Source of the DNA: Ptychodera flava
Lineage: Eukaryota > Hemichordata > Enteropneusta > Ptychoderidae
Assembly: GCF_041260155.1 (NCBI RefSeq)
Contig: NC_091931.1
Location: 13,728,361-13,792,360 of the forward strand
DNA: 64,000 nt
Direction: 5' to 3'
Shown here: positions 46,441 to 59,200 of the stretch, piece after piece
How positions within the stretch are numbered: the first letter of the stretch is position 1
How the letters are laid out: every line of letters starts with the position of its first letter
Made by a program: the position numbers and the translations under genes
The notes under the pieces: model-generated
Seen by the model: only the letters and a program-made list of their open reading frames with translations
Databases searched by the model: none
What the model was told of the DNA's origin: nothing

Positions 46441-48632
46441 TTTTCCCAGAGGTAACACAGTTCCAACACAACAGTGTCACAGATTGGTTTCTTTTGCGAA
46501 TTTGAGATATCTTCTTTGTTGGAGTACATTGAAGTGTTAGGGATGATGTTACACTTGTTATTGAGATAATGGGTATCACACTTACGCATTAGATGTATTG
46601 TGTTGCATCTGATATTCAGTGTCGGCTGAATGAACACTGAATTCAAGCAGCTCTTATTGTTTAGATACATGCAGTTGTGGACACATTAGCTAATAAATTT
46701 GTGATGCATGGCCAACTTTTGCGTGAGTTTCTAATAAAGTGTAAACAATAATTGAGTTTATGGCGATTTATATCGGTTGCATGTGCTCTAGTAACCTCGT
46801 CGCCCCTCTAGAAACTTTGAAGCTTTCACAATGACAGTTTTCGGAGTTTCAGGTACAGATCACAACTTAAATACAAATAGAAAGGGCATGTAAAGGATAT
46901 AAACGTATATAAATAAAGTAATACTATATCCATACAGTTGAATTTAAGCTAATCAGATAAAGCACATTACAATTAGGCCTGAGCAATAAAGGCGGTTGTA
47001 ACTCTACTACCAATATACATGTACATATTTCTTGTACTTTAAGTGGTTTCCTCTGTAGTTAAAACATGCGAATACGAGTAGAGTTGATTTTAAAATTGAG
47101 TGAGTGCCATTGCATGGAAATTCAAGGCCTGAGACTGAGCAGTGTAAACAGGCACACAGTAACTGCACTACGTCACACGCGTATCTAGGGTATGGCAGCG
47201 GCAGTGCAACAAATGACAAACAATCATGATGACAACCCTGGTACAGCGAGGCGCTTTCAATTTATTCCACATAGGTAAGTTCTATAATATCATTATGCAA
47301 TGTGGACGATGCTTTTAAATAACTTTCGTGCATTCATTTAATTTGTGCTAACCCGAAAATTTTCCTTGTAATCTGACCGCCCTTTGTTTCCGCATCTATA
47401 CTAGTCCAGGAGCTCGTTTCAGAATCAGGACGCCATATTGATACTAACAATTCATATAGGGCCAGGTGACTTACCAGTATTTACTGACATGCCTGTGAAG
47501 GTGCGTAACGAGAAAACAGATATTCACATATACAAAATGCCACCTAAAACATAAACTGGGATTCATTTTATATCTAACATTGACAGTATGCAATGCATAT
47601 GAGCTTATTCAGGTCAATTTAAACGTGTTTTTTTTTGTCAAAAAGATACACCACACCACTAAAAGAGAAGCAGATGCATAGACCAGCGCTCTCTACTTTG
47701 AAAGGAGGCTGTATTGTCTCAACAGAGCTTTCACCACATGATATCTTGACCATCGAGCCACACATTACGTCAAATCTTAACAATTTAAGGGCGATGGTCG
47801 ACGTACCATTTATTGGCTGCTTACTTTGTACGAATAAAGAGACAACCTAAGTGAACGCGTGTGAGTATGACTTGTTCCCGTACATAAAGATTACCGCAAA
47901 ATGATGACTTTCTTCGGTGTGCTGTCATTTTATGATAGGAATAAAGGAATTCTGCACGAAACGTTAACATTCATTGATTCATTCAATTCGTTAAGATGAA
48001 ATCAGAGCCAAATTCAAATCAACGTGGTCGGTTAAGTCTCGTCCGTTACCATTCACCTGATGATGGCGCTAGCTCTTTATTCCTTCAGTATTATCCGGTA
48101 TATTGGTGTGCTCCCTTCCAAAAGCGTTACCGATTTGATTTTTCAAAACAAAGAGGGACCGAAAGAAACAAGAAAAGGAACACTTGGTCCTAAGTTCACA
48201 AACTTGGCGGATATCCTTAAGTTTGATCTTCGTATATTATTTTTCCCAATAGTCGACTAGTTATATGCGAACGAGCTCAAAATATCCGGTCATTCACGTA
48301 CTCAAAGTATTCAAATGTTTATATTGCTCTATGCAGTTTATTTGCAATAATTCTATGAAGGTAATATTTACAGTTGTAGTCAAGGTACAAGATACATATC
48401 ACTTATTATGTAAGCGGAAACCGGTGAATCAATATTAAACAAACATGACATCCGCAATTCGATCAAATGGCAATTTACAGATTCGAGAAATTGAACTACA
48501 TATGCATGTTAATGGACGGAAAACATAATCTCTATCACGAGAATACAAATACTTTGTACTCGGGGGGGTTTATGAGGTTTACGCTACAACATCATTTGCA
48601 TCATGAAGTCGACCGATTACATACTTCATTTT
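46441..48632. other. Intergenic region downstream of gene B
   Basis: One candidate first exon on the plus strand is ATG at 47192 (MAAAVQQMTNNHDDNPGTAR and a few residues) running to a strong donor at 47273 (CATAG|gtaagt). A possible next exon at 47461-47506 (open as PGDLPVFTDMPVK before gtgcgt) does not match its phase. No family is recognised. Confidence 0.3.
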
Positions 48633-48638
48633 TTTATT
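48633..48638 (-). promoter_or_regulatory. Candidate polyadenylation signal of gene B
   Basis: AATAAA on the minus strand, about 125 bases after the gene B stop codon. Confidence 0.5.
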
Positions 48639-48763
48639 AATTATGTATGATAAAATATCAATGTCTAAAGTTTACCAATTTACAGTATAATAATAAAGTC
48701 CGAAGACTTTTGATCTGTTTCTTGGTCTATTGGCATTGTGACGTGCAAAAAACAGTGGGGGAC

Positions 48764-48909
48764 TTAAGCAACTCCACCTTCCGGTTCGACGCAAGTTTTT
48801 CGATCTTCATCGAGGATTAGACCTTCGTCACATGTACAGTAATAGCTGCCTTCGGTGTTAACACAGCCATTGGAACATTGGTGAGTGTCTCTCTTACACT
48901 CGTTGATGT
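48764..48909 (-). CDS. Gene B exon 11 (EGF10 and C-terminus)
   Basis: It begins [20 protein letters not shown] and ends [11 protein letters not shown], stop. Partner of gene A exon 9. Confidence 0.92.
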
Positions 48910-49834
48910 CTGGAAGAAGAACAGTTAATTATCACTTCAAGAAATTAAAATAACTGCTGTGAGTTACCGATTTGAGGAAACGTTCCAACCGCTTTTAAAA
49001 GACATCTATAGGTATAGGGCGAAAGTAAAATACAATTTTCTTCTTTCCTGTGTTTTGATTCATCGTCGGCACTGATAGAAATATACTTGTTCCAACTTTG
49101 ACAGTTCAAAGCTAACATTGTCTTGCACCGGAGATATGCTTGCTGTTGCTGCAGTGCCTCTGAAAAACTGAAACAACCTTGTCACTTTATCTTGTTTCAT
49201 AACTTAAATTTGATGTCGAAATCGGTGCCATGGTCGGTCAACTTGGTATAGACAAGGCATTATATACCAAAGTCAAGTGATAGGACAACTACAACAAAAC
49301 TACCTCGTAATGTGCGCAAACGAAAGCTCTTCCGAAAACAAACTTGATGGTGATTTTTCGAAAGAGTGTATGAAAAATTGAGATCACTAGTGCAAAGACT
49401 ACAGGCACTAGGTGGGTCGACATCTTAGATTTTACCACTGATAACCTACAGGTCACCATGGCTTCACCGTTTTGGGTTTCATATAGCTTCGTCTAAACAC
49501 AGGAGACAATGAATTACAACTTAGGAGATGGACGTAACATACTCGTTCGTAACCTGTTTTCAACGTGTGATATTTCTTAAACAAGGTTCGCTCTCTCTTT
49601 ACTTGACACTTAATTACAACTCGAACTCATCATTTCACACATTTCTGAAATCTACCCGTAAACAATGCCTGATATACAATTTTTTGGCTGTGTAGGAAGA
49701 TTACTGTGTCTTTACATCACACCAGATACCATCATGGTGCTTTTTTGCAATTTTATATATATGACACCCAACTGACGATCGTCAAGCACATGAAACAGGC
49801 TGTAGAGTAACAGTGGCATATATATATATATATT

Positions 49835-49875
<41 letters not shown>

Positions 49876-49897
49876 TATATATTACACACTTTAGTCA

Positions 49898-49991
<94 letters not shown>

Positions 49992-52900
49992 TTTAGTCGG
50001 TGTAATAAACTCACAACGCATGACTTTCTTACATTGACCGAAATATATATTTGAGTTCAACATAAACTGCAGGCTCCCTACTTTTACACCATCTTTAGTC
50101 ACCGTCATTTGGATAAACTGAATAATAAAATTGAACACGGCTAAAAAAGTGGCATTTTGCATCCACTGACGACTTGCGTATATAGCTGATGAAAGTGCCA
50201 CGCTCATACTGTTCGACAATACATGTAGTCCAGAATAGGGCAAGAAGATAACCACCAATAGTAAGGTGGCAAACATTTCTTTGGTGACTTACCACGGCAG
50301 GTTCTACCGTTATTCAGTAGTGCATATCCCGGATTGCAGCTGCACACGGCTTCGTTGCTGACTGTTTCACATCGATGGTCACATGTCTGGGAGGTCCCTG
50401 TACAGGCATCTATACCTTAGGAGGATAAAAATTGTCGTGAGCGGCAGATGAATATACGAGAAGTACAGATAAGCTATTGACACTCTCGAATTAAGTTGGA
50501 AACGTCTGCTTGCTTTTGGTAACATAGATAAGTTGTTTTCCATGACAGAACATTTCAAGACACTGAAAGATTGTAAAGTTTTCTTTCGTACTTTGCAACT
50601 AATTTCAGGGACCACGTTACGGAAGTAAAGTAATATCGACCACACATTCAAGTTTTTAGGGCATTAAATAGAGGGGAAATTGTAAGCGAGTTTTCGTAAA
50701 CTGTATCGTCATCTGCATGAGTAAGTGAAGTACTGTACGTCTTACAACAGAAAAAGCCGAGAATCGATACTGACATGTTGATGACGTACACTCAGAAAAC
50801 AATGTTAGCAGGTGTCCTGTGAGGACAAAGGTGAGACTGGAGATTTAATGATATTGGATGAAAGTTTGTCACACAGCTTACTTGAGCACGTCCGGCCGTT
50901 TTCGTCCAAGTGATATGGGTTGTTACAGTAACACTCAAAGCTTCCAGGAAGGTTTCTACAACCATGTTCACAGTCACCATTGTCGACAGCACATTCGTCG
51001 ATATCTGCCAGGAGTTAAGCGAAAGCAAAAAGAATTTGTACATCGCCTTCCACACGAAATACAGAAAGTAAGTTTCTCAAAAGCGTCACCTGTTTTGTAG
51101 TAAACTACAAAAATGATTTTAAAGGACAAAGAAGTTCCTTCGTGTTCTTTGAGTGCCTCGATATCACTTTGTTGATCGTTGGTCTATTTATGGTGTAAGC
51201 GCAATAACGGAACACAAGAACTTCAATAACAGTCCTCGGAGCAATTTAAAGTTCCTGAAGTTTTGAGATTGAACGTTTGGTTACAACGCCGTAAGTAGAA
51301 TAGGGTCAAAATATGCATCAGTAATTTATGTTCGTCATACAGTAACTCTACCTGTACAGGTAACTCCATCATCGTCTGATTCGTATCCGGGATGACAGGA
51401 ACAGTTAAAGCCGCCCTCAGTGTTGGTACAGGTATGGTCACACCCACCATTCTCAGTCTCACATTCGTCTAGATCTGCCAATGCAAGGTACAAGTATGTT
51501 GTAAAAAGTTCTCAAAATGTCTCCGTATATTGATCATGCCGCCGGAGTACCCTTAATGATACACACGAAAATGAATATAACAACACGGTAAATGTTCCAA
51601 GCCGTCATGACATTTATATCCTACAGTTATGGCGGTGCTCATTGGGATAATGATTATATTGTACGGACGTACTTGATATTTCTCCCACCTAAAAACCTGG
51701 CAACTGTTCACATATTTAAATGCATACCTTCGCATGTAGTTGTTCTTGCATCAAAACTGTAGCCGCCGTTGCAGAGACACGCAAAACTTCCTATGGTGTT
51801 GACACAATAATTGCATCCATTACTGATGCATTCGTCAACGTCTGTAAAAACAAAATACATTTTACAAATACATTTTTCCTCGACCTTCCTAATTGCACAA
51901 GGTAACTGAAATTTTCTCCAAGATGAATTTTAAACCTATCACAAGAAAATATCCATTGATCACGTTTTCATTTTCACTTACCTTGTTTAACTATTTAAAG
52001 TTAACGTGATAGATTTCTTGCCGTAAATTTGATTCCGCGAAGAATTTTCTCCTCGGGACATTTAACACTTTTAGTAATAGTCCAGGATTACAAAGAACCT
52101 CTCAAAATTATCTTTTGAAACGTCAACAAGTTAAAACCTCAGCATTAACAAAAAACTCTTTCTAACATTTCCAACTGCAACAAAACATTTCTAAAGCGAA
52201 TCATCCAAGGTGACTTCTCTCCTGTCCTGAGTGCGTATGAATTACCTTGACAAGTGTGGTTGTCAGCAGACAGTTCATAACCGTCAACACAGGAACATTT
52301 GTAGCTTCCAATCGTGTTTGTACAAATCTGTGTACAGCCATCAGTTCCTTCATCACACTCACTGATATCTGAGAGTAAACACAGAAATTACAACACGTTC
52401 AATGATATTTTCCCCTGTGGATGTTTCCACTCAGCACACATCATTTCTGTTCATAATTAATCGTAATAGACATTATTTGCGATAACTATGAACATGAAGA
52501 CACAAGTCACCGATGATAATTGTGTAAACGTTGTAAATGTGAAATGATACCCATGCAGAGAAACGCGTAAACGTTCCCCAACATTAACCCTTTAAGCGCC
52601 AAAGTCTATTTGTCACCTTTAGAAAATATACTCCTGTCAATTTTTTTTCAGATTTTTGTCAAAATTTTGATAATATACCGCAGCCAATGAAATTTGATGT
52701 CCATTTGCTCCAAAATTATCAAAAGTTACAGAAAAAATCATTAAAAATTGGTAAAAATGTTGCACTAATATTTTGGTTGTAATAATTATAGCACGCAAAG
52801 GGTTAATAAACTATGAAATGACTGCCGCGTATGTTACCGTAATATCCGTCATACTTTTGCAATGTGACAGTAACTGGACCCATGTTGCAATAGACATTAT

Positions 52901-53196
52901 GGAAAGGACAAGAGTTACCTCTGCACTGTTTGATTTGACACGGATCAACTCTATAGCCATCGTAGCAAGCGCATTCCCAGGTTCCTGGTTTGTTGATGCA
53001 CACTTGTTCACAACCAGCTGTGCCTTCTTCGCATTCGTCGATGTCTGGGCATTAGAAAAGTAATTGAGTGAATGGCCTTGAGTTGCGGTTCATCTTATTC
53101 ATTTACATCTGGCATCTTTGTGAGAGATACGTGTATTGACATGTATTGACACTACACATGCAATATTATGGATGAGAAAGAGAGCGAGAGAGAGAA

Positions 53197-53243
<47 letters not shown>

Positions 53244-56200
53244 GGCGGGCAGGCAGACAGACAGGCAGGCAGACAGACAGACGGCAGACAGACAGACAGA
53301 CAGAGACAGAGACAGAGACAGACAGACAGGCAGACAGACAGACAGACGTAGACGGGAAGATATGGCTGATGCGACGTACAGGCAGGTAGGATACTGGGTC
53401 TGGGAGAAAAGGGCAGGAGATCTTACATACATAATGTTTAACGCTATCGTTTTGCGACAGCTGTATTTTACGAGCAACTCAGGCTCAGCGGAGAGCCAGT
53501 CTCGAATAATAAAAAGGATTGATTTATATTAATTGCTGCGTTATTAATCTTCATCGAAGTCTCACCGACACAGTCGAGGCCATTTTCATGAAGGAGGTAG
53601 CCGCACACGCATGAACACTGGAAACTTCCGATGGAATTGGTACATTCTTGTTCACAACCACCATTTTCAGTAGCACACTCGTCGATATCTATGGAGAAAA
53701 AAATTCTGCAATAATTTGCGTAGTGGACAATACTATGGAAATAACGGGCGACGCGCTGCCATTAACGTTTATTTGTGGGCAAGGGCGAGAGGAAAACCAA
53801 AAATTAACCTCGCCCGTTAATTTGGCTTTCCTCTCGCCCGCGCCCACAAATAAACGTTAATGGTCAGAGCGGAGTCTGCAATTTCCATTATATTATCAGC
53901 AAACCCGAGAAAACCGTCAAAATTTGCGAAAATTTCCGGAGCGAACGACAACTGGGCCCCAGAAACTGAGCAATACACGGCGCACTGTCACGCGCGCTGT
54001 AAAAATCGGCAAATCCGGAGATGTTTTCAGAAAAAAAGTATCTCAACTTGCCCTACAAGTGCTCCATTTTATTTTGTAATTGATTATGATTTACGTTTGA
54101 GGTGTAAAGTTACGATACTTTGAGTTGTTAATCTTATTATTCATATTCACGGGCATGTAAACAAACCATTACTCTGTATTTGTAGCATGACGGGACGCTT
54201 GCATCTAAAAAACAGTGCACTGTTTTTGGGCTCTTTCTGCACTGATATATGCAATCTAAAGTAGTTATATCAGATATAATCAGACATTACGCAACGCCTA
54301 GTCAACAACTTCAGATAACAACAGCTTGGCCGGTACTACTTTATGCCAAGGTATTGTACAGTAAAGCGGTACAAACTCAGTCTCGTGTAAACGTTGACAA
54401 CAGTATTATCATTTCAGGACATCGGAATTTGTTCCTACTTTTATTAATTTGAACTAACATATGGCTTGTAGTATATTTATAGGTCCTATTCTGTGAAAAT
54501 TGGGGTACAATGTTCAAAGAAGTTCAAGGCGAACGATTATCTGTATGAGTCGGAAGTGTGTAAGGCAGAGATGTCTTCCCTCTACACCCACTTAATCGCT
54601 ATCTCTAATCACATATTGCAAACAGCTTACGAGATGGCAAATAACTTTAATTAGGAGCTCCATACCCCTTGAAACCCCTATTTCAAGGGGTGAATGTGCA
54701 TTGAATATGCATTGTTTATTAGATGGAAACGTCCCCTAATGGTCAGTCACGTGGTTCAGCTCGACAAATCAAAATGCGACGGGCAGGGCATGGTAATATA
54801 ATCTTATTTCACAGTTTGGAGCAATAGCAAATAGGTTACCAATGCATTCGAAGATAGAGGAGGCATCGAGTAATAACATTTGTGGCGTCTTATGATTTCT
54901 GATCATGCTCTCATGATGAATCAGGGAAACGGAGTTCATAATTTGCAATATAACGTTTGTCTTCTTCTATATCCTATCTCAGTGTAGAAAAGCTATACAC
55001 ACCTGCACAAGTATGGTTGTCTTCCGTCAGTTGATAGCCGATGTTACATGAACAGTTGTAGCTGCCTTCGTTGTTGGTACATATCTGTTCGCACCCACCA
55101 TTATTTGTAGCACACTCATCGATATCTGCATAAAGCAAAATAAAAAAAAACTAGTGATGCCATGCCTAGCTATTCCTAACCTTATTATCGGCTAAGAAAA
55201 AAAATAAACAGGAGAACCGCGTGAAAGCTATAGTATATCCACTTCAACGCTTCAATATCTGCTTGACAACTCTTACTTTTAGGGTATTCAAGTGGACGAC
55301 ATTGTAATTGGGAGCGATTTGACTGATTCTGGTAACAACAATCTTACCGAGACAGGTATGACCATCACTGTCCAATGCAAAGCCGTCAATACACTCACAT
55401 CTGTAGCTGCCTGCAGTGTTCGTACAAATCTGATTACAGCCTCCGTTGTCAGTCTGGCATTCGTCAATATCTGTGTGGTATATCATAAATTGTGATTAAT
55501 ATTAGCCACGGAACTGAACAATTCAGCATCCAAGTTCTGAGCAACCAAGTCATTACCAAAACAGGAAAAGGGACAAGTAAAACGAACAGCAACAAAAAAA
55601 AACATCATCAACAACAACGATAACAGCACCAATAATAATAACATTAATAAACAGTAACGACTACGACAACAACTACAACAACAATAACAGCAAGAAGACG
55701 AGATTCCTGGAAATGAGTAATTCGACCGATTTTGAATCCCCCTTACAATATCCCCCTTCGAGATTTCAAAAATGGGCCTCTTACAAGAAAGTCTTTTGCC
55801 ACCATGACAACAACTGTTTCGTGTGTTAGGACGAAGCAACTTTCTTAATCAGAAAAGAAAGGTGTGTGCTATTTCCTTATAAACGTTGCTGAGAGTAGTT
55901 CAAATTTACAGACAACAAAGAGACTCATCTAAAGTTTTGGGGTTTTTTGCATTCAATTGGCATTGTGTTCGTTACAGTCAGGATGGTGCTGTTCGAAATG
56001 GCTAAAGACTGGCATGTGCATTATAAATTCAAAGTACAAAATTGACTGACTTGATGTTTCTCAGAGAACAATATTGAGTCTATGTCTTTGTGTCAACGTC
56101 GCGGCCGAACACGGCACAGGCATTCTGCATTACTGGTTACAACAGCTGTTTCCAGGAAGTACATTGACAGCTACATCACCGGGCAGTGAACATTACAAAG

Positions 56201-59200
56201 TCGGAGGCTTATACACGTATCTGAGGCAGCAAATCACGGTGCCATGAACTGAATATTACATAGTAATGAGATCTTAGGGAAATGGTCGAGCCAATGAGTG
56301 GGCTGTATGCGGACCTTATAGGACCACGAATACAAATCACTCTGACCGATACATATGTGTTGGGTCTTACCTATGAAATAGGACGATTCAAGCAATGAAC
56401 GTAAATTCTGGTCATCTCGTCAACCGAATTAATGCATTTTCATTGGCACAAATGAAGCTGAAATGATAGCATATTCATATCCCCGCCCCGAACAAATAAA
56501 CGCTCATATTGACGAAGATGAATGAGTTTATTCTCTGTAACACGCAATGAGTGTTGTTATTTAGGTCATTCTCCCCACCCGTGACCTGAGTTTAATTAGT
56601 CTAGAACATGCCGAAGGTCATTTGTTTAGGGTAATTCTCCTCCATGACTTTAAATTCAATTATTCAAGTTAAGAACGTTCAAGAACGTCATGTTTACTAC
56701 AGGTGAAGACATTTTTAATAGTAATTAGCGTACCAATATAAATTCTAGAATTCTCCAGTGTTGTCTTGATTGAAGGTATATTCTCACCTGTTCCAATTTT
56801 GCCACAGTTACCAAGGAAAGAGAAAACATGACCAATTACATATCTTAAGCGGGTGGCCGCCTTTTAAAAACAGCGCCCTAATATTGGCATTTTGAATGCC
56901 AAGGAAAGCCCTTTGACTATATATGGGAATAGTTAGGTTTGAGGTGACTGTATACCTGTAAGCTCCCTCTAGTATGAATACATTATGGTACAGATTTTCA
57001 GTTAGACTTTCGGGATCACTTCAGTGTTTATTTCAAGACTCCAAGACCTTCACACTCACGCTAGACTTCCTCTGTAAATTATGCACACTTTGGATCTTCA
57101 TCAAGCCTGCAAGCCAGAGAAGACCCACTTCCTCACTCACCAGTGTCTGTCTGACTCACCTTTGAAAACTTGAGTTTTTGGCGCCCCTAAGCTTAGATAA
57201 GTGAACTTTTGCTCTACATTGTAATTTGCACTTAATTTACACCCTAGATTTATTTATAATTTTAATAAATTCATTTTAAAAAAAATCTCTGACTTTACCG
57301 CCTTTTTCTGTCATTCCTTGCCGTTCTCGTCCTCTGCTAGTCGCCTCAATACATTTTTACCAGGAGATCACGTTTAAATTTCGCCAAGAACATTACAACC
57401 GACCAATTAAAAAGAGGTTAACAACCGCCACCTGTTTTGGATCCATGTTGTATTTCAAAACGCAACCCTAATGGCTGCTGTTTACTGTTTCCGCCAAAAT
57501 ACCTTCTGAATATTTTCTCATACCATGCGGCGGCATGCATGTCATTGTCAAGGTCATCGAATAGAGATGCATGAACAGATTTGCCAGTCACTTGATCTTT
57601 TGTATATTTGCCTATACGTTATTTCGACGTCTGATCTGCCCAAAGCCACTTTTCCGTTTACGGAGAATATCACCTTATAATTCTAGTTTGGTAGTGTGTG
57701 AGTATGACTTGTGCCACAGTCCTTCCATAGTCTGAGATAATGAGGCCATTATGAATATCTTCTCATAAATATTATGCACTACTGTAGCAGCTGACACATT
57801 TATTTCCTTGTGACTTTACTATACGCACTGTACATTTACTGTGTCATATATCTTGGAAGTATTAATGCTGATCCGAAATGCACGTTTCGTTAATTAAAAA
57901 GTCCATTCAACTGTGTCGAAGGACTGCATCTTAATCTATCAAAGTAAATATAAGTTCATGTACTGTAACAAAGGTCATTTATTTTGACATCCATTCTGTA
58001 TAAAGGTCAATTATAAGGTTCTTTATATTGTGAACAATGTGCGATGGAGATACGGACTGCATAAAATCAAACAAGTAAATAACTGTCCTGGTGTTTATGA
58101 TCCCTTGGCCGTTGATATGAGCCTTGGCCATAAATACATGTACGTTATTGCTATGGATCGACACTAATAATGAGATGATAACTGTATGAAAACAACCACT
58201 GTACAGATTGTACATTGGAAGTGTCTTTACCAACACCAACACAGAAGGTAGATGAGAGCAGGTAGACAGCAGACAGGAGAAGTGACAACACCTGGCAGGA
58301 TGTAAAATCTTTGCATAAGAAATAAATGGTGTTGCGTTGGAGACTATGAACCTCTACAATGTTTCTGTATCCCGACGACCTCTCGCTAGCTATTCCCTGA
58401 ACGGAGACTGAGCTGTAAAAGTAACTATCTTAAAACGTTCAGCCACTAAGCAAATAACTTTTGAATACCTCTATAAACAATAAGGTGAAAAGCAAACAAT
58501 TTATCATAACAGCGGGCTAAATTATATAGCAATGTCAGTATAGCTAGCATGCACCAAAATGAAATAGTCACATAGGTTTACTATGAGAAAGGTTTTTATC
58601 GGTTTCAACCTATGGAACAGTGCCAATCGGAAGGTAGTTTGTGTGTGTTTGTACTCACTATGATTATGTGCGTATCCTAGTCAAGTATGACTAGGGATAT
58701 GCTTTCTATTAGCCATGGTCTACAATGGGGTCATAATTTGTTGCCAAAATTTTCTCTCGTTCCTTATTGGTTAAAGTTCATTGTTTTCCATTGTTCATGT
58801 TATTGCTTCCCTATGTACCCCATGTCTTTCTTCACCTTCATCATCATCAAAGGCTGTCCATGCCGAACTTCTTTTCTGCACCGAAGTTTACACATTTCAA
58901 CTGAGCACACTATTATATATTATTGCCTGAATACATGGGTTTATGTGCCCGAGAACGGGTGAAAATTTGCCCGACACGAGGCAGGAGGGCAAATTGTCTC
59001 CTGCTGCGAGAACACATAAATCGATGTATTCAGGCAATAATAGTTTTATTAAATTTCTCTTCACATTTAATGCGATATGGTATTTAGTTCCATGCAGGGC
59101 ATTTTCAAACTATTTTACTGTAATCGACCTGTATCAAACAGATTTTAACGAAAGTCAAAATAGCAGTGCGCGTATGGATATTTTACATCTAGCGTTAAGC

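Noticed and set aside
47461..47506. Possible internal exon PGDLPVFTDMPVK before gtgcgt
   Set aside because: Its phase does not fit the candidate exon at 47192, and the following exon candidate also fails in phase.
49782..50276. 164-codon minus frame with a Tyr-Ile repeat
   Set aside because: Most of it is the (AT)n tract and it overlaps no splice-consistent exon.
52773..53063. Plus-strand 96-codon frame
   Set aside because: Antisense of gene B exon 5.
53136..53477. Open frames rich in Arg-Gln-Thr-Asp or Leu-Ser-Val-Cys
   Set aside because: Both are translations of the (ACAG)n microsatellite on the two strands.
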